64,000 nucleotides of DNA from Lysinibacillus sp. BPa_S21 (GCF_023337795.1 NZ_JALIRS010000004.1:434001-498000); one strand, 5' to 3'. Numbered from the stretch's first letter, positions 34,732 through 43,937 are shown. Notes: generated by a model not told the origin, from the letters alone. A program made the numbers and translations.

Positions 34732-35352
34732 ATGAATGAGAAAAGTAAAATTTGGCTACAAGTACCAACTGAAATCGTCAGAAACATTGGATTTAAAATC
34801 GATGAGAAGTCTTTTGCTGTATATGCGTATTTACTTTATAAGAAGTTTAAAGCGTTCAATAATAGCGAAATAGATATATTACTTAGAGATATAAAAGCTG
34901 TTACTGGAATTACAGATAACAGAACAATTAAGAAGTGCTTTTTAAATTTACATAATCAAGGTTTAATCAGTAATCAATTAGATAAGTTACCAATTAACAA
35001 ACCATTACAAATTATAATGTTAGAGCCTTATAAAAGTGACTACTTCACACAATTACCTTTAGAGCTATTAAAATCATTGAACAGTATAGGTTTAATTGGA
35101 TTTAGATTAATGTATTACTATGAATCCTATATTAACAGAAGCAACATATCAAAACAGTTCTGTTATCCAAGTTATGAAACTATCCAAATCGATTTAGGAA
35201 TAAGTAATTTCTCTGTAACAAAGTACAATAAGTTATTATCAAAAGAAAAACTACTTACTATTACTAAACACAAAGCAGAATATGATCCATTTGGAGATAG
35301 TGGATTAGAAAAGTTCAATAATCATTATAGTGTAAATTTACATAACATATGA
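34732..35352 (+). CDS. Replication-initiator-like winged-helix protein
   Basis: A 206-residue protein starting MNEKSKIWLQVPTEIVRNIG, with two helix-turn-helix-like regions (SEIDILLRDIKAVTGI and TIQIDLGISNFSVTKYNKLL), as in plasmid and phage RepA/DnaD-type N-terminal domains that bind origin DNA. An AATACATAAAGG copy sits just before the start. It stands alone, preceded by a terminator and followed by a 300-base gap, fitting a separately regulated replication gene. Length is short for a full initiator. Confidence 0.65.
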   Translation: MNEKSKIWLQVPTEIVRNIGFKIDEKSFAVYAYLLYKKFKAFNNSEIDILLRDIKAVTGITDNRTIKKCFLNLHNQGLISNQLDKLPINKPLQIIMLEPYKSDYFTQLPLELLKSLNSIGLIGFRLMYYYESYINRSNISKQFCYPSYETIQIDLGISNFSVTKYNKLLSKEKLLTITKHKAEYDPFGDSGLEKFNNHYSVNLHNI

Positions 35353-35720
35353 ATAGTAGAAGAAGGATAGAAGAGGAAAATTTTCACGATTGGAATTTTA
35401 CCTGTAAAGGTGAAATTATAAATCGTAAATACTGTATATTATGTATCTTATATATTATTCTTTATATACAAAGATTTATGCAACCTTTACTGGTAAATCG
35501 CTTTAACGATACTGGTAATTGAACTAGCCAATAGTTGCATATTTCTTTACTAATGAAATAAGGCGTTATTAATTCATAGAGAGCTTAAGTTAAGTCAGTA
35601 TATAAAGTATCCAGATAAAGACTGAAACGATTAAAATAAATTGGAAATAATATTAAAAGTTAAATGAAAGATAGATATTATCGAAGCAAATACATAAGAC
35701 AGAAGGAGAGGTCTTACCAT
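35353..35720 (+). other. Gap with hairpin and short repeats
   Basis: About 370 bases without a credible gene. AATTTTACC and GGTGAAATT (one G-U pair) form a hairpin near 35394-35418, and ACTGGTAA occurs twice about 20 bases apart (near 35487 and 35510). A motif ATACATAAGACAG precedes the next gene. Possible cis-acting region of the initiator-like gene. Confidence 0.4.
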
Positions 35721-35975
35721 ATGACAAACATCTATATTATTTTAAGAAATGGAGAGTTGTATCACGGTATAAAAAGTAAACATAAATCTGTAAAGGCTTT
35801 TACAAGTAAAGGGATTGCAGAAGGAGTTGTTAAGAGGGATGTAAGTAAAATTGCAAGTAAGATGTATCATAACATGGACATTAAACCTCAAGTAGATAAT
35901 TATGAAACAGAAGTGTATAAAAGATTTTTAGATATTGTAGATAAAGAATTTGAAATCAGAGAAATAAATCTTTGA
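35721..35975 (+). CDS. Hypothetical 84-aa basic protein
   Basis: ATG at 35721 follows AGAAGGAGAGG; the longer frame from 35664 has no ribosome binding site. Basic N-terminal half (KSKHKSVKAFTSKG) and an acidic end. No family recognised. Confidence 0.58.
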   Translation: MTNIYIILRNGELYHGIKSKHKSVKAFTSKGIAEGVVKRDVSKIASKMYHNMDIKPQVDNYETEVYKRFLDIVDKEFEIREINL

Positions 35976-36046
35976 AGTTTTATAATAACTGAATATTAAT
36001 AAGAGCTTAGGTTCACTTAAAACCTGAGCAAAGTAGAGGTGATACG

Positions 36047-36478
36047 TTGAGTCGTATTTATTGCGGTAAAGGTACTTGGGAAAACAAAGTTAGAATTTCC
36101 TTTGATAATCATAAAAGTTCTCTGATTTATATTTTTGATACTTTAGAAGAGGCAAGTAAATTTTATGAGGATTTTGATTTCACTGGTAAGAAGTTAAGTG
36201 TGCTTAAGTACATAAAGTTTAAGTTCTGTAAGCATGAAAACATGTACAAATTAGATTGCAATTCTGATAGGTATTATTATAAATATTGTCCTGATTGTAA
36301 TAAAGCAGAATATATTAATACTGAAACATTTGAACAAAAAGTTGAGAGGTTTGATAAATTGAATAAACGAATCAAACAGGACAGGATAACTGAATTAAGA
36401 AAAGACATCGATTTAAAACAACAGAAGCTAGAGAAATTAACTAAAGAATACATTGTGGAGTTTAGTGAAAAATTTTAA
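36047..36478 (+). CDS. Hypothetical 143-aa protein with zinc-type cysteines, TTG start
   Basis: TTG at 36047 is 8 bases after AGAGGTGATACG. Cysteines at 68, 78, 87 and 90 (HENMYKLDC, then YCPDC) suggest a zinc knuckle, followed by a long basic-acidic helix. No family recognised. Confidence 0.6.
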   Translation: MSRIYCGKGTWENKVRISFDNHKSSLIYIFDTLEEASKFYEDFDFTGKKLSVLKYIKFKFCKHENMYKLDCNSDRYYYKYCPDCNKAEYINTETFEQKVERFDKLNKRIKQDRITELRKDIDLKQQKLEKLTKEYIVEFSEKF

Positions 36479-36543
36479 TAATAGTGATTTATTATAAAAA
36501 TACATAATAAGAAGAAAATGAAAATTAATAGGAGGTTTTAGAA

Positions 36544-36732
36544 ATGCATAATCAATGGACTTTCACAGAAGCAGATAATATTGAATGGGTGCATGAAACA
36601 TTTTATAGCAAAATAGACGCTAGAGCAGAAGGAAAGAAAATGTTTAAAGGTAAAGACATTATAATAGGACAGTTAAAGGATCATGGAAATAGTTATGCTG
36701 TAGAAAATCAAGAGGTAATTAAAGTTAGATAA
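36544..36732 (+). CDS. Hypothetical 62-aa protein
   Basis: A tryptophan-containing small protein (QWTFTEADNIEW) behind TAGGAGGTTTTAGAA. No family recognised. The next gene follows a CGTTTTATTAAAAGG junction box. Confidence 0.6.
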   Translation: MHNQWTFTEADNIEWVHETFYSKIDARAEGKKMFKGKDIIIGQLKDHGNSYAVENQEVIKVR

Positions 36733-36765
36733 TAGAACCGTTTTATTAAAAGGAGGAAGAGGTAA

Positions 36766-37008
36766 ATGAATGAAAAGTTACAAGAGATTATCGATTATTT
36801 AAATGACGGCATTAACTATGATAAGCGAAATTTCATCAAGGAATTATCAATGAATTGTGATGATACAATGGGATTTTCGCCAGACGAATTAAGTATTATG
36901 TTGGGTAGTAGGTTAACTGGAGATTTAGATTCATATAATGAAGAATTCTTCAATAAAGTCATCGAGTCAGTAGTAAAAGTAATCGGATCGTTTAAAGATG
37001 ATTATTAA
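36766..37008 (+). CDS. Hypothetical 80-aa acidic protein
   Basis: An acidic helical protein behind AAAGGAGGAAGAGGTAA. Part of the string of small plus-strand genes. No family recognised. Confidence 0.6.
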   Translation: MNEKLQEIIDYLNDGINYDKRNFIKELSMNCDDTMGFSPDELSIMLGSRLTGDLDSYNEEFFNKVIESVVKVIGSFKDDY

Positions 37009-37051
37009 GTAAAAGAGGAGTTTTATAAAAAGTTAAATGGAGGAATGACAA

Positions 37052-37222
37052 ATGATTTATGAAATAAGAAGTAAAGGATTAATGGGTAGTGGCTCGTCTT
37101 CATTAAATAAATATTTTAAGTGTAAAGAAAATGCTAAAGAGTATGTAGATGAGCTGAATGAATACTTACCTAACATGTATTTTGTAAATGAAATTAAACT
37201 CGAAGATGAGGAGGTAATTTAG
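37052..37222 (+). CDS. 56-aa protein upstream of a broken paralogue gene
   Basis: ATG at 37052 behind GGAGGAATGACAA. Glycine- and serine-rich start, then an acidic helical part. The stop is immediately followed by the TTG of the next, broken gene, whose ribosome binding site (GAGGAGGTAATTT) lies inside this gene. Confidence 0.58.
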   Translation: MIYEIRSKGLMGSGSSSLNKYFKCKENAKEYVDELNEYLPNMYFVNEIKLEDEEVI

Positions 37223-37477
37223 TTGAGTAAACAAATAAAATACGCAATACAATACGAACATCTTAAAATTGAATTAGTTAAAAATGAGAATCAAGAATGG
37301 CATTTCAATCAAGTTAAGAAACATGCAAATAATAATCAAGTTGAATTATCCGATGAGGATTTTTAGCGACTGTTTAAATTGCAGATGAATGACAAGGATA
37401 TTGAATGGATGCTGCATAAGATGGGAATGTGTAAGATGTCTCTTGTTGATGCGTTAGTTTCCTACATAATATATTAA
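37223..37477 (+). pseudogene. Paralogue of the 44.8 kb gene, broken by an amber codon
   Basis: From TTG 37223 the frame reads 47 codons, hits TAG at 37364-37366, and continues for 37 more codons to TAA at 37477. The translation aligns end to end with the intact 80-residue protein at 44789 (IQYEHL, WHF, ELSDxDF, LxKLQ, DALxSYI). The intact copy has lysine at the amber position. The gene should be non-functional unless the stop is read through. Confidence 0.8.
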
Positions 37478-37512
37478 ATAATTTGATTCAATTAATGAAA
37501 GGAGTAACGAGA

Positions 37513-38013
37513 ATGAATATTTTAGAATTAATTAATAAAAGTCCATATAGTTGTGATTTAGCAGAGTGCGAATTTCTATTGAATCATTATAAAAGTTTAG
37601 ACAATACATATGATTTCGAGATGAAGATTAATGCATTAAATAGACAAATAAAGAAATTAACAAAACCAAAAACAATTCCCCAATGGGAATTAGACGCAAT
37701 GGAATATATAGAACTCACTATAAGATGGGAGTCTTTAGGATGTTATTGGAAAGATAACTCATCTTATTGTAAATGGTATTATAAAGATAGAGAGTTTTAT
37801 ATGTGGTGGAGTGGATCTCATATTTCAGACAATATTATAAAAGCTAGAGAAGCTGATAATTTGTTAGACGAGATAATAGCTGATAATAAATTTGACATAG
37901 GAGATATTCATCCTTGTCCGAAAGAGTTCACATCTGATGATGTAAACAATGCCATTAGCAACTACGGGGAATTCATTATTGAACAACAAAATAAGGAGGA
38001 TTTTTGTGGTTGA
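37513..38013 (+). CDS. Hypothetical 166-aa protein
   Basis: ATG at 37513 follows GAAAGGAGTAACGAGA. Aromatic-rich middle (YWKDNSSYCKWYYKDREFY) and an acidic tail. Overlaps the following gene by eight bases. No family recognised. Confidence 0.6.
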   Translation: MNILELINKSPYSCDLAECEFLLNHYKSLDNTYDFEMKINALNRQIKKLTKPKTIPQWELDAMEYIELTIRWESLGCYWKDNSSYCKWYYKDREFYMWWSGSHISDNIIKAREADNLLDEIIADNKFDIGDIHPCPKEFTSDDVNNAISNYGEFIIEQQNKEDFCG

Positions 38014-38224
38014 ATTGAGTCCTAGCAGAGAAGAATTAGCTAACGAAATAAGGATTTTGCGAGATTATATCCATGAGATTTCTGAAGTGTGGCATAGTTA
38101 TCATATAGACGGTATATCTAAGAAAAAATGTATTAAGAAGGTAGATAACGTTTTAAATGATTATTATTCAAATGAAAAAATTGGTTTAGATATATCTGAA
38201 TTAACACATGAATTGTTTAAATAA
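38006..38224 (+). CDS. Hypothetical 72-aa helical protein, GTG start
   Basis: GTG at 38006 is 8 bases after AAGGAGGATTTTT and overlaps the previous gene. Charged, all-helical. No family recognised. Confidence 0.58.
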   Translation: MVELSPSREELANEIRILRDYIHEISEVWHSYHIDGISKKKCIKKVDNVLNDYYSNEKIGLDISELTHELFK

Positions 38225-38260
38225 TAGTCACGTTTTATAAAAAGTAGGAGGTTAAATTAT

Positions 38261-38455
38261 ATGGCTAAATATTGCGATAAAGAGTGTGAAGAATTAGGTG
38301 GAATATGTGATTTCTGTATCCACTATCAAGATGAAAATGAAGGAACTGATAAAGGTTTTGCAGGTGAAGGTAAATGTTTGATGAAAAACGAAGTAGTAGT
38401 TGCTCATGATGGTTGTGATGATGATTTTCATTGTTTTAGATTAGAAAATAAATAA
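38261..38455 (+). CDS. Cysteine-rich 64-aa protein
   Basis: Six cysteines and several histidines (CDKECEELGGICDFC, then CLMK and a C-terminal HCFR) behind TAGGAGGTTAAAT. The spacing is typical of a compact two-zinc or disulphide-stabilised small domain. Function unknown. Confidence 0.62.
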   Translation: MAKYCDKECEELGGICDFCIHYQDENEGTDKGFAGEGKCLMKNEVVVAHDGCDDDFHCFRLENK

Positions 38456-38469
38456 AGAGGAGAATTAAA

Positions 38470-38661
38470 ATGAAGAAATTATTACTTAGATTTAGATTTA
38501 TTATATATGGGGCAGTAGTTGGGAGTATCCTTACAAAAGTAATGCAATTTTTAATCTCTAAAGACAACAGTTTACTTTTCCTATCATTATACGCTGCTAT
38601 AGCAATTGCAACAGTACCGATTGTTATCCAATTTGATAAGAAGTTCATTAATAATAGATAA
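38470..38661 (+). CDS. 63-aa membrane protein with two spans
   Basis: Basic start (MKKLLLRFRF) followed by a hydrophobic span (about residues 10-29) and a second (about 35-54), ending with KKFINNR. Behind AAAGAGGAGAATTAAA, 15 bases after the previous stop. No family recognised. Confidence 0.55.
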   Translation: MKKLLLRFRFIIYGAVVGSILTKVMQFLISKDNSLLFLSLYAAIAIATVPIVIQFDKKFINNR

Positions 38662-38719
38662 AAGTATTAAATAATATATTTGTTTTGTAAAATAAATAAA
38701 AATAAAGGGAGAATTAATT

Positions 38720-39169
38720 ATGGGCATGTACACAGGATTACGAGTAAAGGTTACAGTAAAAGAAGAATATCGAGAAATGATTGATGATATTAATAACGGT
38801 GCAAGTTGGAGCGAATATACAGAACAATTCCCATTCTTATCTAAATACGCACAACAAAGCAGAGCAGGATTTATTCCTAGAGGTTCATTATGTTATATGC
38901 CTGATTGTTGGGAAGTATGAGATTTTCCAAATCAGTATGATGCTGATGGATTCAATAGGAATATTAACTTAGAAACAGGATATTGGACGTTTCAATGTAG
39001 CTTGAAGAACTATGAAAGTGAGATTGAGCAATTTTTAAAAGAGGTTTTACCGTTTATTATTAGTGACTCAGAACATATTGAATACTTGTATGAAGAGGAT
39101 TACGAAGGAACTTTGTACGAGTTCAAAGAAGGTAAAATCGTAGAGAGTGGAAAAGTAGTTGAATATTGA
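38720..39169 (+). pseudogene. 149-codon gene broken by an in-frame TGA
   Basis: From ATG 38720 (behind AAAGGGAGAATTAATT) the frame reads 66 codons to TGA at 38918-38920, then continues open for 82 codons to the stop at 39167-39169 with protein-like composition and no ribosome binding site for a separate start. The stop follows DCWEV; TGG to TGA would explain it. Confidence 0.72.
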
Positions 39170-39198
39170 TTTTATAGTGAGATACGGAGTGGAAAAAT

Positions 39199-39414
39199 GT
39201 GAATATTTTTTACGTTTATAAAATTAAGTATAGTTGTTATACCGAGAACAGAGGAATGATTGTGGTTGCGAGAGACTGGAAAAAGGCAAAAGGCATTGCA
39301 ATGGATAGATGGAAAGATCAGAACAGAAGCAATGTGAAAGTAGAAGAAATCAAACTTAGCGAAGGTATAATTTGTGATACGGATTATATTTTGAATACTG
39401 ATAAGTTTAATTAA
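39199..39414 (+). CDS. Hypothetical 71-aa protein, GTG start
   Basis: GTG at 39199, 8 bases after GGAGTGGAAAA. A beta-strand start (NIFYVYKIKYS), then a helix with DWKKAK. No family recognised. Confidence 0.55.
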   Translation: MNIFYVYKIKYSCYTENRGMIVVARDWKKAKGIAMDRWKDQNRSNVKVEEIKLSEGIICDTDYILNTDKFN

Positions 39415-39555
39415 CAATTAAAACGGGAAATACATAATAAGTCGTATATAGAGAGTATTGATAATAGATGTGTTGTTGATAAAAAATTCCTATGTTTTAA
39501 GACAGAAATTAAGTTAACCAGTATTTGCAAATAAAGATTAAATTGGCTTATCAAA

Positions 39556-39584
39556 TTGACTTTACTATGTTTCCATGATACCTT
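39556..39584 (+). promoter_or_regulatory. Promoter candidate for the XRE gene
   Basis: TTGACT (39556-39561) and TACCTT (39579-39584) are 17 bases apart, about 60 bases before the gene. The -10 is imperfect. Confidence 0.5.
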
Positions 39585-39640
39585 CTATATAAACTGTTGG
39601 TTTAAATTATTGTCTTATTTAATAGACTAGAGGTGCTATC

Positions 39641-40108
39641 ATGGCGAATAGTAAAGAAAAAGATAACAGAGATAACTATCATTTAAGTCCTATTATAGGA
39701 AAAAATATGAAGGCTTTTCGAAAAGCAAGAAATCTTACTATGGAAGAAGTTTCTACACGTACTGGTGTATCAGCACAAGCTATAAGCTTATTTGAACGAT
39801 CAAAAAGAATGCCTTCACCTACAGTATTATTGAAATTAGCACTTGCTTATCAAGTATCTGAAGATGAATTAGTAAAACTTAGAGAAGAAACAATAATAGA
39901 TACTGTTAACACCTATAAAGAGTTGACGCCAGTAAGTATTCGCAATGAATTTGATAGAATAATGAACTCCAAAGACAAAGATGGTTCATTTGCTCACTAT
40001 AGTGATCGAGATGACTTTCTATCATTAGGTGATGGAGAGTTCGCAACAGATAAAGAACTAACTTTAGCTAAAGCGTTTATACTCACACTTCGTTCAATTG
40101 AAGAGTAG
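39641..40108 (+). CDS. XRE-family transcriptional regulator with C-terminal extension
   Basis: A 155-residue protein: polar start, HTH at about residues 25-75 (MKAFRKARNLTMEEVSTRTG, then AQAISLFERSKRMPSP), then an acidic helical domain. Behind AGAGGTGCTATC. It has its own promoter and terminator, the arrangement of an autonomous repressor gene. Confidence 0.82.
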   Translation: MANSKEKDNRDNYHLSPIIGKNMKAFRKARNLTMEEVSTRTGVSAQAISLFERSKRMPSPTVLLKLALAYQVSEDELVKLREETIIDTVNTYKELTPVSIRNEFDRIMNSKDKDGSFAHYSDRDDFLSLGDGEFATDKELTLAKAFILTLRSIEE

Positions 40109-40145
40109 TCATATTTAAATGCGTTTAATATCAAAATAAATAATC

Positions 40146-40175
40146 AAGAGTAGGGGGAATTATCCTTACTCTTTT
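40146..40175 (+). terminator. Terminator after the XRE gene
   Basis: AAGAGTAGG pairs with CCTTACTCTT around GGGAATTAT, followed by TTTTACTTTTAT. The AGAGTAGGGG string is the same family as the 3' elements at 12.29 and 24.24 kb. Confidence 0.8.
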
Positions 40176-40205
40176 ACTTTTATATAATAAAATACATAAA
40201 ATATA

Positions 40206-40234
40206 TTGTATTAATGTTTGTTGTGTGGTAATAT
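40206..40234 (+). promoter_or_regulatory. Promoter with upstream AATACATAA element
   Basis: TTGTAT and TAATAT are 17 bases apart. AATAAAATACATAAAATA (40187-40204) abuts the -35. Confidence 0.8.
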
Positions 40235-40263
40235 TTAGTTAAATAATAAAAGGAGTGATTGAA

Positions 40264-40488
40264 ATGAATGAACTAGAAAGAATTAAATACCTACAAGGAT
40301 TGGCGGATAATGGATTAATAAGTGAATTTAATAATGATGATATTATTTTTCTTCTTGGTATTGCAGGACAATTAGAACAAGTTGCAATTGAATTCAATCC
40401 AATGCTTAATGAAGGACATATGAATGAATATGCTAATGCATTTGAAGCTTGGTCTAATATCAATAGTGAGTTTGGCTGCAAACTTTAA
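40264..40488 (+). CDS. Hypothetical 74-aa acidic protein
   Basis: ATG at 40264 behind AAAAGGAGTGATTGAA; an in-frame GTG at 40255 is too close to the ribosome binding site. All-helical, acidic. First gene after the 40.2 kb promoter. No family recognised. Confidence 0.6.
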   Translation: MNELERIKYLQGLADNGLISEFNNDDIIFLLGIAGQLEQVAIEFNPMLNEGHMNEYANAFEAWSNINSEFGCKL

Positions 40489-40583
40489 TTACATAAAACC
40501 AATATATTATTGAAAAATAAGTATTAACTTTATGTCAAAAATAACAAATTAACAATAAAAATATGCTATTAGGAGTGAGGAAA

Positions 40584-40946
40584 ATGACAAGGACAACATT
40601 AACAGTAAAGCAGATACATGAATTAGGATTATGGGAAAAGGTATGTGAATATAAAGGTTGGGATACTTGGATTTTAAATGAAGGAAAAATCGAAGAGGAC
40701 GAATTAGTTGAGTTTGATTCTGAATTTAAGAAAGAAATTAAGCTAACTGAAGAACAAGAGTTAGCAGAGCTTCTTCATAGTAAATTGTGTACATGGAATC
40801 ATACAGATGGTTGTGCATGGTATTACCATACAAACGATTGGACGGAAAGAACACACAAAAGATATCTAGCTAAGGCTAATAAGCTGCTAGAAACAGAAGT
40901 GTATATTGAAGATATAAAGAAAGTTATTGAAATCATTAGTAATTAA
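40584..40946 (+). CDS. Hypothetical 120-aa protein
   Basis: ATG at 40584 (MTRTTLTVKQIHELG) follows AGGAGTGAGGAAA. Starts like a small helix-turn-helix and contains a tryptophan-rich middle (KGWDTWI, then CTWNHTDGCAWYYH) and a C-terminal helix. No family recognised. Confidence 0.6.
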   Translation: MTRTTLTVKQIHELGLWEKVCEYKGWDTWILNEGKIEEDELVEFDSEFKKEIKLTEEQELAELLHSKLCTWNHTDGCAWYYHTNDWTERTHKRYLAKANKLLETEVYIEDIKKVIEIISN

Positions 40947-41010
40947 AATTTACAAAGATTGTGTAATATCATGCTTTTATTAAAATAAATACATAAAGGA
41001 GATGTGCTTC

Positions 41011-41178
41011 ATGAGTGAAACATTAGTTCAACGAGTAAATAATGTAATTAAGGATTTCAATAAAACGCCAGAAGAAAGAATAGAATTTATTAACACATTA
41101 ACAGAAGAAGAAATGAGAGCAATTTTTATAGATATGTGTAATATTTGTGCATACAAAAGTAAGAATGAAGTTGAGTAA
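41011..41178 (+). CDS. Hypothetical 55-aa helical protein
   Basis: ATG at 41011 behind AAAGGAGATGTGCTTC; an AATACATAAAGGAG copy overlaps the ribosome binding site. All-helical and acidic. No motif. Confidence 0.58.
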   Translation: MSETLVQRVNNVIKDFNKTPEERIEFINTLTEEEMRAIFIDMCNICAYKSKNEVE

Positions 41179-41207
41179 TACTAAACTTTTATGAAAGGAT
41201 GATTGAA

Positions 41208-41429
41208 ATAGCTAGAGGATTTGATTATACAACAACATTAGGTGTATGTTGGTCAAAACGTGAAAATGACTTTAATATCTATTACCCAAGAAAAGTAGAT
41301 GGTTGGGTAATGCACGATTTATTACGAAGTGATGAATTTAAAGAATTTAAAGAAGAAGTTAAAAATCGAGGATATGATCTTGAAACACTTAGATTTTCTG
41401 TAAAGTTAAAAGATAAGTATGTTAAGTAA
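41208..41429 (+). CDS. Hypothetical 73-aa protein, possible ATA start
   Basis: The ribosome binding site AAAGGATG lies at 41192-41199. The ATG at 41199 overlaps it, whereas the ATA at 41208 is at ideal distance and would give a protein starting ARGFDYTTTLGVCW. The sequence has the look of a full small protein. Either a rare start or a mutated ATG. Confidence 0.55.
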   Translation: MARGFDYTTTLGVCWSKRENDFNIYYPRKVDGWVMHDLLRSDEFKEFKEEVKNRGYDLETLRFSVKLKDKYVK

Positions 41430-41471
41430 AAGAGACTTATTAATTAAAATACATATTAAAGGATTGGTAAA

Positions 41472-42293
41472 ATGAAGGTAGATTACATTTCAGATTCACA
41501 TTTAGATTTTTATATTCGACATGATGGAAATTATAAAAAATGGGAAAATAAAACTCATTTATTTTTAGAAAAGTTATTACCAGATACTAAAGGAGAAGTC
41601 CTAGTTATTGCAGGTGATTTATCGCATTATAACATTCAATCGAAATGGTGTTTAGAGTACTTTTCGAAACAATATGAGCATGTATTCTTTGTGCTAGGAA
41701 ATCACGATTACTATTTAGTTTCAAACGGACAGCGTGATAAATACAAGAAGAAAAGTAAAGAACGTGAATACGAATTAATGACTTTGATTGACACATTAAC
41801 AAATGTAACGATGCTTAAAGATTTTAAAGTTTTTAATTATAAGGATTTAAAGTTTGCAGGATCAACTTCATGGTATCCATTAACTGAATTTAATGATGTT
41901 AATTTCTTCAATACAGTATCGAATGATTCGAGATTAATTAATGGAATGGATATAGGAAACGAAAATTATCATGAAGGATTGGCATATGAAAATATGGAAG
42001 AAGTAGATGTATTAATCACACATGTACCTTCTATTTTAATTAATAGTCACCATAAATATGGCAGCTCATCGTGTTATTTAAACGAATTAAAGCAGATTAA
42101 GGCAAAGTACAATATATTCGGTCACTGTCATGAACAAAGTGTGTACGATAAAGCAGGAATTAAATTCTACATTAATGCTTTAGGTTATCCAAATGAATGG
42201 TTAAATCATATGAATCCACTTGAATACAGCAAAGAAGAACGCCAACAATTCGCTGCAGCTTGGAATACGATTAAGACATTTGAAATTAAATAA
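41472..42293 (+). CDS. Calcineurin-like metallophosphoesterase
   Basis: A 273-residue protein with the whole signature: DSH (8-10), GDLSH (48-52), GNHDYY (76-81), an ITHVP block and FGHCHE near the C-terminus. The family hydrolyses phosphodiesters of nucleotides or DNA. It is separate from the larger phosphoesterase of the left arm. An AAAATACATATTAAAGG element is at the ribosome binding site. Confidence 0.88.
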   Translation: MKVDYISDSHLDFYIRHDGNYKKWENKTHLFLEKLLPDTKGEVLVIAGDLSHYNIQSKWCLEYFSKQYEHVFFVLGNHDYYLVSNGQRDKYKKKSKEREYELMTLIDTLTNVTMLKDFKVFNYKDLKFAGSTSWYPLTEFNDVNFFNTVSNDSRLINGMDIGNENYHEGLAYENMEEVDVLITHVPSILINSHHKYGSSSCYLNELKQIKAKYNIFGHCHEQSVYDKAGIKFYINALGYPNEWLNHMNPLEYSKEERQQFAAAWNTIKTFEIK

Positions 42294-42333
42294 TATAATA
42301 TTGGATTTTTGTTAAATAATGGAGGAATGTAGT

Positions 42334-42918
42334 ATGGAGATATCAAAGAAAGAATGGGAAAAACAAGTAGAGAAAAAAGAATGGTACTATCTTGTTGAAA
42401 GTCACGGTAGTAAAATCACTAAAGGTATATTAGCAAATACATATAACTTCTTTAGACCATTAGATGAAAATGGTGAGTTTGAAATGTTCAGCACTGGTTA
42501 CAATTCTAAAAATTTGTTTAAAGATCTGATCAAAGCAGAAAAGAGAGCGAGATATTTAAATAAACTATATTTCAAACTTTTTAAACACCAACCTTTCCTG
42601 AAAGAAGAGCTGTTATCAAGTAATTTAAATAAGCTACTTGAAATAGAAAAAAGTATAACTAATCAGTTGTTAGAGTACCCTAATTTTGACGGTGTTGACT
42701 TCTGCGATGTCAGTGCAGGTGGAATTCAAATTAGAGGACATCATAAAGAAATTAACGGATATACATACGGAAATCAACCTACAATCAAATACGATTTCTC
42801 GAATTACAAAGAATGTATCAGTGATTTTATAGAAATGTGGAAACATCAAGATAATGAAGAGAGTGTAAATTCACAGAAAAAGTTCATAGAACAAGGTAAA
42901 AAATACGGTTGGGATTAA
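42334..42918 (+). CDS. Hypothetical 194-aa protein
   Basis: ATG at 42334 behind GGAGGAATGTAGT; the in-frame upstream ATG at 42319 sits inside the ribosome binding site. Charged with a central helix pair and a C-terminal acidic-aromatic region. No family recognised. Confidence 0.6.
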   Translation: MEISKKEWEKQVEKKEWYYLVESHGSKITKGILANTYNFFRPLDENGEFEMFSTGYNSKNLFKDLIKAEKRARYLNKLYFKLFKHQPFLKEELLSSNLNKLLEIEKSITNQLLEYPNFDGVDFCDVSAGGIQIRGHHKEINGYTYGNQPTIKYDFSNYKECISDFIEMWKHQDNEESVNSQKKFIEQGKKYGWD

Positions 42919-42954
42919 ATAAAATCGCTCTATCATTAAAAGGAGGTTATTTTG

Positions 42955-43248
42955 ATGCTTATTTGTACTTTGCGAAATGATAAAGGTGAATACATTTCAA
43001 TGAGTGGAGGTAAAACTACTGATTGGTTTCAAGCAAGTAAATTTCCTGAAGAAGATGCAGAAAAAAGACTAAAATACATAGATGATGAATTTAAATTAGT
43101 ACGATTTGATATATGGGAAATTAGCGAAAGTGAACTTAAACTTAATAAAGAAGCTTGCGAACAAATATTAAAATTATTTGAAGATAAAGACGAGAAAACA
43201 CCCTATTTCAAAGGGTATAAACCAAAAGAATATTTCAAAACAAAATAA
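42955..43248 (+). CDS. Paralogue A of a three-member small protein family
   Basis: 97 residues. The N-terminal 45 residues match those of the proteins at 56785 and 59775 (pattern GEYxSMSGG, then DWFxASKF), but the C-terminal cysteine module found in those two is missing and replaced by a lysine-rich tail. Behind AAAGGAGGTTATTTT. Function unknown. Confidence 0.65.
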   Translation: MLICTLRNDKGEYISMSGGKTTDWFQASKFPEEDAEKRLKYIDDEFKLVRFDIWEISESELKLNKEACEQILKLFEDKDEKTPYFKGYKPKEYFKTK

Positions 43249-43281
43249 TACAGTCATTTTATGAAATAAGGAGGGCTTTAT

Positions 43282-43461
43282 TTGTACGTAGTAGAGATTA
43301 ATTATCATTATTCTAAGATGAATGAGTTACATATCTTTGATGAATTAAAAGAAGCAAATTCATTTTTATTCGATAAAGGATTCTTTTATGATTCTGGTGA
43401 TGAGGAATATGATTTGTGGATTTATAATCAATTTACAACTGCTGAAGTTAGAAAAAAGTAG
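43282..43461 (+). CDS. Hypothetical 59-aa protein, TTG start
   Basis: TTG at 43282 is 8 bases after AAGGAGGGC. Tyrosine- and acidic-rich (YHYSKMNELHIFDELKEA). The stop lies directly before the next gene. No family recognised. Confidence 0.55.
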   Translation: MYVVEINYHYSKMNELHIFDELKEANSFLFDKGFFYDSGDEEYDLWIYNQFTTAEVRKK

Positions 43462-43914
43462 GTGGTGATTATTATTAAAAGATTCACAAATGATGATGTA
43501 GAATATGTTAAAAGCTTATTGAATTATAGATACGCTGATTGCGATGTGAAAGTTATTCATAATTTTTGCTACTTAAGATTCGTATTATCAGAAATAAAAT
43601 CAGTACCATTACATACTTTATTTAAAGAGTTTATAACATGTTTAAAAGGCAGTCCTAATGGAGTGTATAGCCGTTACACTAAAACGACTTATATATTTCC
43701 TAAAATCATATATAAAAATACATGGATTGAAACAAGAGATTTCCACAAGATGCTTTGTAGAGTAGTGTTAATTCATGAGTTGCGTCATTACTTTCAGCAC
43801 ATCTACATGAGTACTGATAAATGGGATGAGGAAAGAGCAGAAAATGATGCTAGGAAATTCGAAATAAAGATGCTTTTAAGGAAATATGATGAATTAGAGA
43901 GATTAAATACATAA
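43462..43914 (+). CDS. HExxH-type zinc metallopeptidase-like protein
   Basis: About 150 residues with HELRHYFQH (near residue 107) and a downstream acidic EERAEND, the pattern of small zincin-like peptidases of Bacillus and its phages. No signal peptide. The annotated GTG overlaps the ribosome binding site AGGTGGTGAT; an ATT at 43474 is better spaced. Substrate unknown. Confidence 0.68.
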   Translation: MVIIIKRFTNDDVEYVKSLLNYRYADCDVKVIHNFCYLRFVLSEIKSVPLHTLFKEFITCLKGSPNGVYSRYTKTTYIFPKIIYKNTWIETRDFHKMLCRVVLIHELRHYFQHIYMSTDKWDEERAENDARKFEIKMLLRKYDELERLNT

Positions 43915-43937
43915 AGTATAAGAGGGAAGATGACGAT